From Enoplosus armatus (taxonomy: Eukaryota > Chordata > Actinopteri > Centrarchiformes > Enoplosidae): a DNA stretch of 64,000 nucleotides. The notes under the pieces are model-generated. The model ran no database searches, was not told the origin of the DNA, and saw only the letters and a program-made list of their open reading frames with translations. The DNA lies in the NCBI RefSeq assembly GCF_043641665.1, contig NC_092198.1, positions 16,459,001-16,523,000 of the forward strand, written 5' to 3'. A program made the translations under genes and the position numbers. Numbering within the stretch: position 1 is the first letter of the stretch; each line of letters starts with the position of its first letter. Below are positions 1 through 12,660 of the stretch, piece by piece.

Positions 1-84
1 GCTTTTGATTATATCACATGATCTTCATCAGAAGATGAAGTTTGCCCATTAGTCATGGAAATATAGATTTACATTTTTTTCCAT

Positions 85-365
85 TAAAGGAATACTTTGA
101 CATTTTGGGAACTTTGCTTTACTAAGAGTTGGAGGAGACGAGCAATACCATACTCTCATGTCTGTCCATTGATTATGAAGCTACAGCGAGGAGGTGGTTA
201 GCTCAGCTTAGCATAAAGAATGGAAACTGGGGGAAACAGTCTAAGCTAAGCTAACCAGCTTTATATTTAACAGACAGATATAAGAGTGGCATCAATATTA
301 TCTATCTAACTCTCAGCAAGAAAGCGAATAAGTATATTTCTCAAAATGTCAAACTCTTCCTTTAA
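85..365. mobile_element. Palindromic MITE, copy A
   Basis: The left end reads TTAAAGGAATACTTTGACA and the right end reads TGTCAAACTCTTCCTTTAA, so the ends are inverted repeats. The interior carries TTAGCATAAAG-type and GCTAAGCTAAGC-type blocks shared with the copies at 1213 and 29238. The central loop present in copy C is largely missing, so this copy is compact. No coding capacity is seen, so it is a non-autonomous DNA element. TTAA is present at both ends, which could be a TTAA target site, but the family assignment is uncertain. Confidence 0.7.
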
Positions 366-1212
366 TTTTGACTTAACAGCATTTCATGAAGTCTTTTCTT
401 TACCTGTTCAGGTGTTGGTCACTGTGCATGCTAGCTATGTTGCTATTTTGTTTGAAATGATCAATACAATTTATGTTAATATCAGAAATAATTAACGCTT
501 GAGCCATTGTATCATCCAAGATGAATTAGGTGTCCATTGAATCACTTTTATTATACATGAAGTGGTGATACAGAAGAGCAATAGCAGACATTTATATGTA
601 TGAAAGTGGTGTGGGAGAGAGGCTGGTCTGAAGAGACTGGAGGTTAGTTTTGATCTGTTTAAGTGGACAGTGTTGGTATAATAGACTAATGCTCTCCTAT
701 ATCCTCTGTGGTCTGAACAGTCGGCCTCTCTCTCCCACTTCGTGTCTAGGTCTCTCTCTCTGGTGAAGCACTGACAGCTCCTCTGGGGGTCATTAAGTGT
801 ATCTTATCATCTCAACCCCATTATTCCTCCTCCCCTTTGCCCTCTTCAACACCAGCGGTCAGATCGCACAGGTCAGATTTATTCCTCATGAAGATGAAGC
901 AGTCGGCCATGTAAATGGCTGAATGGCCTCACGGTGTGTAACAGCTGCCATAACTATTTTTTTTGGCTTGAATTGAACATTTACATAGTAATCTACAGTA
1001 TGTCAGTCAGTTCCTTCCTGAAATAAGAGTGCATGACACAAATTTAATGAAATTTAAAGTGAGACTTGAAACTTTTTCTGAACAGCAGCCACTACGACTA
1101 CAAGTGACAGTAATGGAATAAAGCTAAACTACGGTTTTGCTTAACTATTGTTTAGCATTTAACTAAACTAATGCGAAATTAATGTGACTATATAGGCCAC
1201 AGTGGATTTAAG

Positions 1213-1667
1213 TTAAAGGATAGTTCAGCGTCTTGGAAAATACACTTTTTTGCTGAGAGTTAGATCGACACTCTTTCGTATCTGTCTGTTATACATAAAG
1301 CTACTGCCAATAGATGCTTAACTTAGCATAGAACTTGGAAACGGGGAAACAAAATCAGACATCAACACCTCTAAAGCTCATGTAGTATCTCGTTTATCTG
1401 TACAAAAACTGTGGAGACATATGTTACACATACCATACACAGAACACTTTTACACTTACACAGGTTAAACCAACAAGATATAACAGGTTAATTAGTGAGA
1501 TTTAGAGGCGCTGGTAGGGGGATTTCATTACCTTTACACAGAGACATGCTAGCTGCTTCCTGTCTTTGTGCTAAGCTAAGCTAACAAGCGGCTGGCTGCA
1601 GCCTTGTATTAACTGGACAGCTAACAAAGCAAATAAACAGATTTCCCAAAATGTCCAACTATTGTTT
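1213..1667. mobile_element. Palindromic MITE, copy B
   Basis: Same family as 85-365. It starts GTTAAAGGATAGTTC and ends with AAATGTCCAACTATTGTTTTAA. Internal blocks include CTTAGCATAGAACTTGG, AACGGGGAAAC and TGTGCTAAGCTAAGCTAAC. A central stretch (about 1355-1545) is longer than in copy A. Divergence of the ends suggests an old insertion. Confidence 0.65.
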
Positions 1668-2204
1668 TAAACCATTTAAATGTAAAATTACAGTGACCTT
1701 CACTAATGAGGCGTATCAAACTGTGAGGGAGATTTCAAGGAAATTAAACAGATAAATCAATGTTTTCTTTCTGATTTCCATTGCTTTGTTTGCCTGTGAT
1801 GATCCCAAACTGGAGGTCACAGATTACACACTACACTTTTTTATATGCCACTACATTAATGGCACTATGCTGGAAAGCTGTTAGTGCTATATTGCTTTCT
1901 GTATTTTCTCAGTATACTCTCTTTTTTTTTGTAAAAGCTCCATTCATGCGTCCTTGAGTTGAGGCTTTTTAGGCTGCCTCTTGAGAGTCATAGATGGACC
2001 AGTAAGTACATCTGAGCCGCCTGCTATATGTGTATAAGAGCGTGAGGCAAATGCTTACAGTATGGACACACACTCACGCACACACATACACATAGATACA
2101 TGGAAACACAGAACAGAGGTGTTCCTTTGTTGTCTCTAATCACTACCTGTCCATTCGAGCTCCACTCGTAAACAATATGTTGTGGTGGTGGGCGGTGTGT
2201 TGGT

Positions 2205-2206
<2 letters not shown>

Positions 2207-2235
<29 letters not shown>
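2207..2235. repeat. (TG)n microsatellite
   Basis: Uninterrupted TG dinucleotide run of about 28 bp followed by a CGCACG break. Confidence 0.95.
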
Positions 2236-2237
<2 letters not shown>

Positions 2238-5200
2238 ACGTATGTGTGCTTGTGTCTGTTCTTTTTTTAATGAGCTAAACTCTTTTGAAAGCTGCTTGTG
2301 CTTCTCCGTCCCATCTCTTTTTTGTTGTGGCTGAAAAGATGGCAACTGCTGGCCTTATTTTTGTGTAAAAAAACATCTGGTAACCTATTTTAGGGAAGCA
2401 AAAAATGACGAGACCGAATGTAAAACAGTGGACAGAATAGGGATTTTTTTTACTCTCAATTTTATGGAAAAACTGAAAAGCTAAAGCAATTTCAGAATGA
2501 TGTTGAACACACGTTAATGACCAAGAAACTACAAACTTTTGAGTTTCAAATTGAGTGAGAGGTGTCAGCTGAAGTTTCAGGTTAAGTGTGTGGATTCTGG
2601 GTCGGAAGGAGACCAGGTCTCGGTGGCTCTGCTAGGACAGCTCTCAGAAGGATTCACTGGCACCGTAACATGATTTTCTTGTCTGGAGGCTGACGCTGTG
2701 TTTTGTAGGACAGAATGTGCTTGTGTCTTTAATGTGCTTAGTGTGTGTGTATGTGTACATCAGTGCTCTTAGGGCTTGGGGGTTATCTTGCCTCTACTCC
2801 AAACTTGTATTTATTTCAACTTGCATAATTTATCAAAAAAAACTTCCAAAAGAAAGGTTTTAGTGACAGCATTTAAAATGATTTTATTTTGAATGTTATT
2901 TATGTTGGCATACAGAAAACATACTCAAGGTTTAGGTTCTCATTATATGTCAACTAAAGCTTTTAAATTACATTAATTTCACCACAACATATTCATTGGC
3001 TTTACTCTTCAGGAATTTATCTGTGTATATTTTATTAACACACAACCCTTGAGTGCATTGGGACATGAAATTTGGCTGAAATTTTATTTAAAAGATTAGT
3101 TCCTTTTTTTAAAAATCTGTGTATTTTTAAAACCAAAAGTAGCTCTACTAATGAACGCAGCCTCCTCGTTCTTTTTAGTGAAACCACTGTGTTGGCACAG
3201 CAGGGGTGCCGACACAAAGGCTTATTCCTTTAAAACTTAATTATGTTTTCTAAAACTGGCCATCTTGGATCTTATTTAATCTTCTCACTGGTACCTGTGG
3301 CTTTAGATTTGTAACGCAGTGCTTACAACTTGTTCTGGTGTTGATGTTGGACTCAATCTGTTTTGTTTGTTGTTTTTGTTTTTTGAGGATTTCAGCTGAA
3401 CAGAACTGTGTATATTTGTTGTGTTTGCATTTGGAGCTCGGCTAGCCTCCATCACCTCTTCCGCTCATCCTAAAATCCTCCCGGGATGGTTGTTGTGATT
3501 ACACACTCCCCTGTGCCGAGTGCCATCAGCAGCACATGAAATCCGTTCAGCGGGTCATTATCCCCTGCTGCTGCTAATGATGTTGGTAGTTGGTGTGTAA
3601 CTACTTAGGTGTGAGCTCCCGAGTTAATCAATGCTGGACAGAGAAACAGCAGACACATAAACCCACATACACTCACAGGCTAGTATCCTAATTTGAGAGT
3701 TGTTGTTTTTTTTTCCTCTGAGGTTGAGTCGTACTGTACATGTCATTGGGCAGAGTGACTGCTGCAGGTTAGCTACCTTGTTCATCTAATGGCACACGTG
3801 CCAGAAAGCGCATCTTCTTTGCCTTCTTTCTCTGCTGCTGCTGCTGGATGAGTCAGCCGCCTGGGTTCCCCTGCTCTAATGCTGAAGTCTGGGCCTGTGA
3901 TAAGGGCTTTTCCTGAGAGCCAATCTATCTGCAAGGTAGATGCAATCAGGAAGGCAGAAGGGGAGTAACAGATAGGCAGAACAGGCGGGGAAGAGGGGAG
4001 GAAGAAGAAAGAGAAATTATGATTTTCAGCGGAGACTTCACACCCACTCTCTTTGTTTTTCCTCTCTCATTTGGTGATGGCTTCTCCCTCTTTCCTGTCT
4101 TTGGCTAAATTGCAACTACTCTGGCTAGCACCCCCCCCTAAAATGCTTCCTGCTTTTCACTCTTTCACCATTCCCCAACTTTAATGTCCTCCTCCTCCTC
4201 TACCACCTCCCCTTCCTCTTCTTTTCAATGCTCCGAGTTCCTCTCAAATGTCAGCATGGCACGAGTGGGTGGCAGGCAGCGCCATCTGAACGAGCCCCGT
4301 CTATGGTGTTTTTGCTGCAGTGTGAGGAAGAAGAAGCGAGTGAGTGAATGAGCGAGGGGGTGAGAGTTGTTGTGTGTTGGCGGTTTGAGCGGACACCTGA
4401 CGTGGCCTGAGATGTGTCGCTGAACAGCTGTCCTTTTTGACTTTTACAGTACAGGCTGTTGGTTTATTTCATTCCTGGGAGAAGGGGGTTGAATGGGCAG
4501 AGCTGATGCCGCAGCACACAAACACACACCTACACCAAAAACGCGTAGATACACATGCAGGTACACACTCATGCACAAGTGTGTAGACATATAGATGCAT
4601 ACAGGCACGCAAGTATGCACCTACATGTATAAACTCACAAATTGCTACATATATACAATTCCGAGAGCTTCATACATGCACAAAGAAATGCATACACCCA
4701 CCAAATCATACACACACACATATCCAGAGCCGGTGTGCTATGACTCAGAGGGGAGCAGCTGGAGTGAAGGCTCCAGTGGCGGTGGTGAGCTGTCACCATC
4801 TGGAGGAGTACATGTCTCCCTGCCTCCTCAGCCAGCAGCATAAATCACTTCCCAACAACTGGGTGTCAGAGGATCAACATGTTTCTGTATTACATCTGGT
4901 TTTTACTCATGTGTATGTACAGTATCTGCGGAGACAACATCCCAAACGTGACGCTTTCCTCGGCTGTACCCTTCTGCAATCACATCCACGGTCTGTCATT
5001 GTTTCCTGTCCTAGTGGAGAGTCCGGCACTTGGATCAGAGGAGCTTTGATCAAGCTTTGACGCACCGTCTCATGTAATAATACTCACCATTTTCTTTTTT
5101 CTATTTGTTTCACACAGTGGAGTACAAGAACACATGAAGGAAATGTAAAAGTACGTGTGAGTGTGTGGCAGAAACCTGTAATGGCTCATATGAAACAAAC

Positions 5201-5639
5201 ATCTAAAGTCATACAAATACATATGTACAAAATCACCAATACATTTTACATATTGGTGTTCAAACAGTACATATATAAAATATATAAAAGTTAAGAGAAT
5301 CATAGTTAAGATGCATGAGAAGCAGGAGTAATTGCTGTATTTACAGATCATTATTGTTGTGTGAGCCAAAAGCTCAGTCTTCAGACTGCTCTGATTTTCG
5401 TGTCCTACTTCCGTGAGACATATTGCAAAATACATTCTGGATTTCTTCAGATGGTCATCTGCTCAGGGCACAGCAGTGACAGCGGGCCCACGAAAAAGAA
5501 GAAAAAAGCACGGCCACGAAGTAGAGGGACGCGCTCGTCCACCTGCTCAGTCCGTCTGAGGTGTTGGGCTGCTCTGCTCAGGACTGCTCTTTGCTACTCA
5601 GGTTGTTCAGTGTCTCACAGAAAGTGCTTTTTCTGTTGA

Positions 5640-6560
5640 GAAGGAAAGTAGGTCGGTAGTAGGTAGTTCCTTGATGGACAGATGGCTTTACTTGTTGCTA
5701 AAGTAATCGTTAACTACTGCTAACTGTAGCTGCCATTCGCTAGTTAGCTGTGCATCTAGCAGTCCTCTTAGCTATATATAGAAGATATATCTATGCTCTT
5801 AGTTAGCAGACTCTAACCATCCTGCTCCCGGCGGCCCAAAGCTCCTGTGCTGGCGGTGTAAACACCAACACTCCCCTGGTGCTCAGAGCAAACTGAGCTA
5901 ACGGCAGCAACAGTTAGCAGCAGTTAGCAGTTACTTTCTAAAGCTTTCTGTCCGTCAGGAAACTCCGTAAATCATCGAGAGTTGAGGCAGAGCAGCCGGA
6001 GGGTATCAGAGGGAAAACCAGAAAACATTTTCTCCATAAGATGATCGATGATCACCAAAATCAGTGAACAAAGTTGTGTGTTTTTGTTCAGTAATCAGTG
6101 AGGCCCAGTCCCCAGAAACACTCAGCTCCAGCAGCATCTATCGTTTTTCCAACCTACTTCTTGTCTCATTTGGGGTCTGATAAACAGTAAGTTCATCAAA
6201 TTCAGTGCCCATGTCTCTATTTTCCAAGCTAAGTTACGGTTGGTGTCATGCAGTCGACCACAGCGGCTCAGTATGAAGCGATGCGAGCTGTGTGCAGAGG
6301 CGTCTCCCTGCCCCCCCCCCGTGAGCTGCAGGGAGCTGGCCAATCAGAAGAAAGTGAGCTTTTAGGGAGGTGGGCCTTGAAGAGACAGGAGCTCAAACGG
6401 CTTGTGTCAGACAGAGGGTGAACTGAGGGGCTGCATGAAGGGCCACAATAAGATGAATAAGGACTTATTAGATCTGTGAATCATGCAAAGCTACTCTAGT
6501 GGTGTCCCAGAATACAGATATAGAGCTGGAAATGAGCATAATACCGCCTCTTTAAGGCGA
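5640..6560. repeat. Probable interspersed repeat (non-autonomous element)
   Basis: The stretch ends GAGCATAATACCGCCTCTTTAA, a terminal signature I associate with abundant teleost repeats. The body (GTTAGCAG-rich part near 5880-5930, then a C-run near 6310) shows no exon structure. No second copy is present in this window, so the assignment rests on recognition rather than alignment, and the boundaries are approximate. Confidence 0.35.
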
Positions 6561-8371
6561 GACTGATTCTCCAATTAATCGGCTTTACATTTCATGTTGG
6601 GAGTCCATGAGCATTTGGACAGCGCTTTTGTAGGTACTCTCCTGTTGTTGGAGTAAGTCCTAAGAATGTCTGTTGTTCTAGGAGGTCACGAACCTGTGCC
6701 GTGGTGATTAAGTCCTCATCACTTTTCACAACCTTTGGTGGAATGATTTCACTCTTGATATGAGTGAAGTAGTCCTTAAAAATCAAGAGCCGGGATTCAG
6801 CCTTGGAATTTTGGACTGATCCAATAGTTAAAAATCTAATATCTTTAGTTTAGGATACCCACACAATAGGATCAAATATATTGTTGTTACCCCAGATTAG
6901 CAGTCTAGGGAAGACATTACCGAGGATTGAGTTGATTTTAGGTGGATTGTCTCAAGCGCAAACTCTCAGAATCGATGATGGCAGCCATCTTGGACAAGTG
7001 CCATTTGCCTGTGGGCTGACAGCTGCACCTGTGCTGCGGACACCATCGAGACACACGGGATTGAGGGGACGGTAGAAATATTTGGAAGAGACGCTTCAGT
7101 GTATTGGGCTTGTCAAACTCTTTTCTGACTTTCGGTCTGGCTCATGTCCTTTGTGTTTGGATATAAAAGAGATGAAGACATTGGGTCTGCAAAAAGCGTT
7201 AGAGGGATGTTTGTTTTTACTGATAAGTCTGCGCTTTCATCAACCACCAGAGATAAGAAGCAGGTCTGTGGCCAACAAGAACACAGATGCAGGTATAAAG
7301 CCTACAGATACATTTTCTTTTCTTTTAAGGCCCCTGAAAACATATTTTCTCAATCGGCTTCTTACTGTGAGTTATGGGATTCGACATTAAAGCAGAACTT
7401 TCAGCTAAATTTAGAACAGTTTTAGTCGTTTCACACGAGAGATTTCTCTTTTGTTTTTTCTCTGTGCTCTTTTCACTGGTTTCAGATGGAGAAACAAGAT
7501 GTCACATATTTCTGTGCACCAATCAGAAACATTTAAATCAATATGTGATGACAGTTGTTTGTTTATGTTGCCAGACCACTGTCAAAATTTGATCAAACAC
7601 CCGCACAGTCCTGAAGAAGAGTATTTTAGTGTTAAACTCTTAATAAATAATACCTATGGATCTTCTTTCTGAATTTTTAACTTTGATTGTTGCACCCAGA
7701 TTTAAGGGGAAAGTACAAATAAGTTGTTTGTAAGGGTGTGATACTGTGGAATATATCCTGTCTCTCCCTCAATAGATTTGTCCTCTGCTGCAAAACAGAA
7801 AGAACGCCGTGCTCTTTAAGTCTGAAGCACTGAGACCAAAACTTGACATTTATCACTGATGTCTAAGATACTTTCAGCTTCACTTCCACTGTATCTTTGC
7901 AGGTACCAACACAGTGCGACATTGTGAGAAAACCGCACCCCAAAAAAATTACTTGGGCTTTGGGGTGGGGGTGGGGGGGTGTTAACCGTTTAAGTCAAAA
8001 TGGTCTGTTACAATGAATTTGGTGCAGAGTTTAATACTGTTTCAGTTTTTTTGCCTACTAAAGACAAAACAGTGGAGAACGTTGCCATTAAAATGACTAT
8101 CATTGCAATCGACTTTGTCCTTCAAACAGGATCCCTGACTGAACCATAGTTACTAATAGTTGCCAACCTGTGTGTTTGCTTTGTTTGGCAGGATCAACAC
8201 AGGTAGAGCACTCAGTAACTCTGCAGGCCAGACTTAGCTGGTCTCCTTTGGGAAACTAACACACATGACGGCTTCCTGTGGTCAACCCCTATAAACACAT
8301 GAGAGGGAAGGAACACAGGCAAACCATGAAAAAGATATACATTGGCAAAACCGCCTTAAAAGTCCCCCGAA

Positions 8372-8396
8372 ATGGCGGCAAACATCCGAAAAAGAG
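8372..8396 (+). other. Candidate short first exon (unassigned)
   Basis: ATGGCGGCAAAC opens a nine-codon frame ending AAAAGAG|GTAAGA, a near-consensus donor. An ATGGCGGC start followed by a strong donor is typical of a first coding exon. Its phase (1) does not join in frame to the begain exon at 10931, which needs phase 2. It may be chance, a non-coding 5' exon, or the start of a different transcript. Confidence 0.15.
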
Positions 8397-10898
8397 GTAA
8401 GAGTGAAACTCTCAGACGCCATCTTTCCATCCGTCCTCGTTTTTTATCTGTTTGTCCGTTCATCCGCCCACGAGGTGTCTCCTCTTGCCGCCCAGTGGTG
8501 CTAAAGCGGCCTCATCCCGCCTCTCCGAGCCCAGAAGTCATGCTGCTTTGTCATCTCATCTCACCGGAATGAAAGCACTCATTATGTCTGACTCAGCTGC
8601 TGTTCACAGAGGAGGTCACTAATGGGGGATTTTTCATCCCTGGAGCTACTTCACGTAAACTCATCCTATATCAAACAACAAACACCTGTATTCCCCTGCG
8701 AATGCCTGCCAGTCAAAGAGAAGCAGGAGGTGGGGGCTGCTGGGTAATGCAGCACTGAAATGCCAACCAGTCAGCTGAGGCATTCATTGAGTCACTCTGT
8801 TGGGAGGCACTGTTTTACTCTCTGACTTGGTTGTAGATGCAGTAGTTTTCCACGTAACTTGTGGCAATCCCCTGAAAAACTCCACATCCAGTGTGAAATC
8901 TTTTCTAATTTAATTTGTACCAAGAAAAGTACTTCCTTATTTAGCATTTAACCTACTAGAGTACTTTATGTGGTGGTGATTGAGTGGAGACTGGAGTTTC
9001 ATTGGTAAAAACATTTCCTGGTGCAGAGTTGTGCTGGAGGCAGAAATACTTAATTGGTTGAGTCAAAAATAACTTAAAGTAACACAGTTTTTAGCAGCTA
9101 TTACTCCTCTCCACATGTTGCTTAGCCAAAAAAAGAGACATCACCACAAAAACACTCAATATGACTATGGGCTTGCGGTCGTGTCGTCTCAGTATCACAG
9201 GTGGAAGTAACGTGATGTTGTCAGCGCTCAATACATGTACAAACGCATCTTTAACGCCGAGTCTTCAAACTGTCAGTCTCTTTTCAAATCAGGAAAAGTG
9301 ATTCTTAATTTCCACCTTTAGTTGTCACAAAACCTCTTAGGGAGGAGGGTTGTGCCTTCAAAGCCTGCGACACTGATGCTGAAAGCCATGGTTCACATCA
9401 ACTACAGTTTATTTTAACCATTTCACCAACTAACCAAGAAATATTAGTTGCCTAAACGTAGTCATACCTTAACCATAGAACGCTCATGTGTGTAGTTTTT
9501 GGAACACAAACAACAAAACAAATCAGGGCCTAGTTTGTCGTGTAGATAAGAGGACTTGAAGCCAAAAAGATTGTCTTTGACTCCACTCACTGACATTTAA
9601 ATCAACTAGTGAGATGTCTGCCTCTAGAGCAGCGCTGTCTCTGAGAAATGTATCTTTCTGCAGCACATATTTGCTGCTATATGAATGAATGATTGACTGA
9701 ATATCTTTTATTAAAGTGTTATACACCTGCCACTACGCACATTACCTAGACAGGCAAGAGAAAACAAAAGGAAAGGCAATACATGGTACTGTATACATAT
9801 GTGACAAAGCTATTATATACCATTGGGTATTGTGTTTTTGACATGTCTGTTTTATTTGTGTGACTGAAATTGATAATCCAGCTAAAGTGGTTTACAAGAC
9901 GAACATGTCACCTAAAATTTTGATAAATTGCAAAGAAATGGCGAGACTGTTAATATTTAGTCGTGTTTTTCTTGTATAAAGTGTGGACTGGCCCAGTCTG
10001 CTTTTCAGCCCACTGATTGCAGAAATATTATCATGCATATTAATGAGCTGGATGATACCTCTACTTCGTGACCTGAAAGCATTGAAAGGAACTGATTTTT
10101 TTTCTTTCTCAGCCCCCACCCTCTGTATCTATAATCTTGTTAAAAGACAGAAAAAGAGACAAAGAGAGGAAGTGAAAAGAGCAACGTGACCACATCTCCA
10201 TCCACTCTCTGCTATCTGTTATCCGGCTGCAGATAGAGTCATTACCCTCCTTCCTCCATCTGTCCGTCAATACCGGGTCCATTAAGCCCAGCCGTGCACA
10301 CTCAGATCCATCACGGCAACAGACATTTCCTCTTTTCCCACTCACACTTGCCCTTTTATTAGATTCAAGCCCAGGTAATGCACATACTCTGAAAATAGTC
10401 ATCATTGTGCTGTCTCGCTGAATTACATGTGGGGGGTATCGATGTTCCGTAAATCTGGGCCTTCACAGTCTATTCATGTGATGTATTAGAGTTCATTGGC
10501 TCATATTTCATCACAGATTACACCCTCTCTTTTTTTTTTCGGTGGGACCAATCTCACTGATGATTGGGTTTCTGTGATGTGCTGCGGAGCTTTAATGCTG
10601 AAAAAAGAGATCTAATGCTCAAAAATCTAATGACTTGAAAAGCCCCCTACCCTTGCTTAACCCTGCCTGGATTCTTAATTAGAGATCTGTGTTTTGGACC
10701 CATGCTTTCTTCATACAAAGCACTTTTTCCACACAACTTTTCTGCTTTTATCACCCTCTCATGATGTTCTCATCACCGCTGCATGGCCGTTCAGGGGTGC
10801 ATTAAAAAGATATGTAGACCCTTATAAGTCCATTTAGGTATGCGTATACCCAAGTTACAAGCTCCTTTGCTCCACCACGTCCTGAACACAATCATCTG

Positions 10899-10930
10899 CT
10901 GTGTCTGTGTGTGTCTGCGTGTGTGTGCAG
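10899..10930 (+). promoter_or_regulatory. UG-rich splice acceptor tract of begain exon at 10931
   Basis: The acceptor is preceded by CTGTGTCTGTGTGTGTCTG-type sequence instead of a plain pyrimidine tract and ends TGTGTGTGCAG. UG-rich tracts are binding sites for TDP-43 and CELF proteins, so regulated splicing is possible but not shown. Confidence 0.4.
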
Positions 10931-12602
10931 CTCATTGCTGGAGCAGAAGGAGGACTTACGGAAGAGGCTTTCCTACACAACACACAAGCTGGAGCTGCTG
11001 CAGAGCGAGTTTGACTCCACGCGGCAGTATCTGGAGACGGAGCTGCGCCGAGCACAGGAGGAGCTGGACAAGTTTACTGATAAACTGCGCAGGTAGGACT
11101 ACACACTGTACAACACAGTGGTGGAAGAAGAGCTCAGATGCTTTACTTAAGTAGAAGTACCAATACCACAACACTCCATTACAAGTACAAGTCCTGAATT
11201 AAAAGAATACTGATGCATTAATGTGTACAAAGCTTTTCACTGTTGTAGCTGGTCAAGGTGAAGCTAGTTTGAACTATTTTATATACTGTTTAGTATAAAC
11301 TAGACACTGCTTGTATTTTATAAGCTAATCATATGTTTTTATGTAGAATCTTTGCCTGAAAAGTAACTAGTGACTACATCTGCCAAGTGGAGATATTAAG
11401 TACAATATTTCATAAAATAGCATAATATGGAAATAATCAAGTAAAGTAATAAGAGGTTTGAGGAATAGGGTTGTGAGAAAATTGTTTTCAATTAGTAAAA
11501 CTTGTTTAGACTGAAATCGCTGTTGTAAGAGAAACCTGAGTACAGCAGGGAAAACATGACCAGACAGGGGACATAATAACACAAGATAGTTCAGTCACAC
11601 GTGTGAACGCAAACAAAAATGCCCAAGTTTAAATTGATCCGGTGGGATGAGACATTCAACTCATAAATCCTTTGTTTTTCACTCCATTTATATGGCACAA
11701 AGCGCTACACTGAACTTTCCAAATTCAGTATTTACCCATGGGTATCTAAAGTTAGCCAGTGTTGCGTTCCGGTTCAGTGAACAGCAGCTTTAAAATTGAG
11801 GAGAGATTTGATATACTGTGGAGGTTTTAGGACGAGACCCTCGTAGCTTAAATAAAAGGGGCATTATGTAATTCTTCTCTTGCTGCTAATGAGAACCAGC
11901 TGACTGAATTTGCAAGGCGCAATGATAAAGTGTATTAAGTTGGTTTAGAGTGTATTGAGTAGTGTGTCAATAATCGAACACAGACAGGATGGTTTTCCTG
12001 TCCTCTAAAGAGAAGCAAGCAATACAAAGACAGTAAGAGACACATTTTGTCTCTGTTTTCCTTATTGTTAGACCAATTATGAAATTCTCTCCAGGAAACT
12101 TCCCTGCAGATTATAAGGAAATAAAAAACATTAACAAAATAACTGCTATTTTCTGCTTCTTCCTTTAAACATTTTGGGACCCCCACTGGCATAGGGAGTG
12201 AGTGATTTTATCTGAATTTGTTGCTCATATTTGGCCTGATACAGTCTGTCTCGTCCTCTTGGATCACAAATAACAGGATAAAACATTCACTAAGTCATCA
12301 TCATCATCATCATCAGTAGAGGGGGGTCACTGAGATGTGAAAAACGACTTACAAGTGCTATAAACTGTGGCATGCAGTTTAGCTCTGACTCGTAGACTGC
12401 TGAGCCTGCCAATATGCTTATTTCCAGTTTGGAGAGGTCTCTGGCTGCTACTACTATACGCTGCATGTGTATGTACAAACTATTATCTGCAAGTGAGCAA
12501 TGTCGTTTATTGTGTCGTTTAGAATACAAAGCAGCTACTCGGCACTGCAGAGGATCAACCAAGATCTGGAGGAAAAGATCCACAGAGATGTAAGTGGTTA
12601 AG

Positions 12603-12660
<58 letters not shown>

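Larger units (their letters stand above)
1..10930. other. Non-coding region upstream of the first visible begain exon
   Basis: I see no convincing protein-coding exon here apart from one weak candidate at 8372. The stretch is probably begain 5' intron and/or intergenic DNA. The first coding exon of mammalian BEGAIN is tiny. The phase of the exon at 10931 (one base completing a codon) suggests an upstream exon ending Met-Glu-Lys-Leu with two bases of the Leu codon. I looked for such an ATG followed by a GT donor and found none. The longest open frames are simple-repeat or repeat-derived. Contents: two MITE copies (85-365, 1213-1667), a TG microsatellite (2207-2235), CA-rich sequence near 4520-4730, a probable repeat (5640-6560), and a G-rich run at 7966-7981. 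Confidence 0.6.

Noticed and set aside
2461..2480. ATGGAAAAACTG as the begain start exon
   Set aside because: Encodes Met-Glu-Lys-Leu as hoped, but no GT donor follows at the required phase.
5070..5435. 121-codon minus-strand open frame
   Set aside because: Low-complexity Phe/Ile/Tyr composition from AT-rich DNA; no family recognised.
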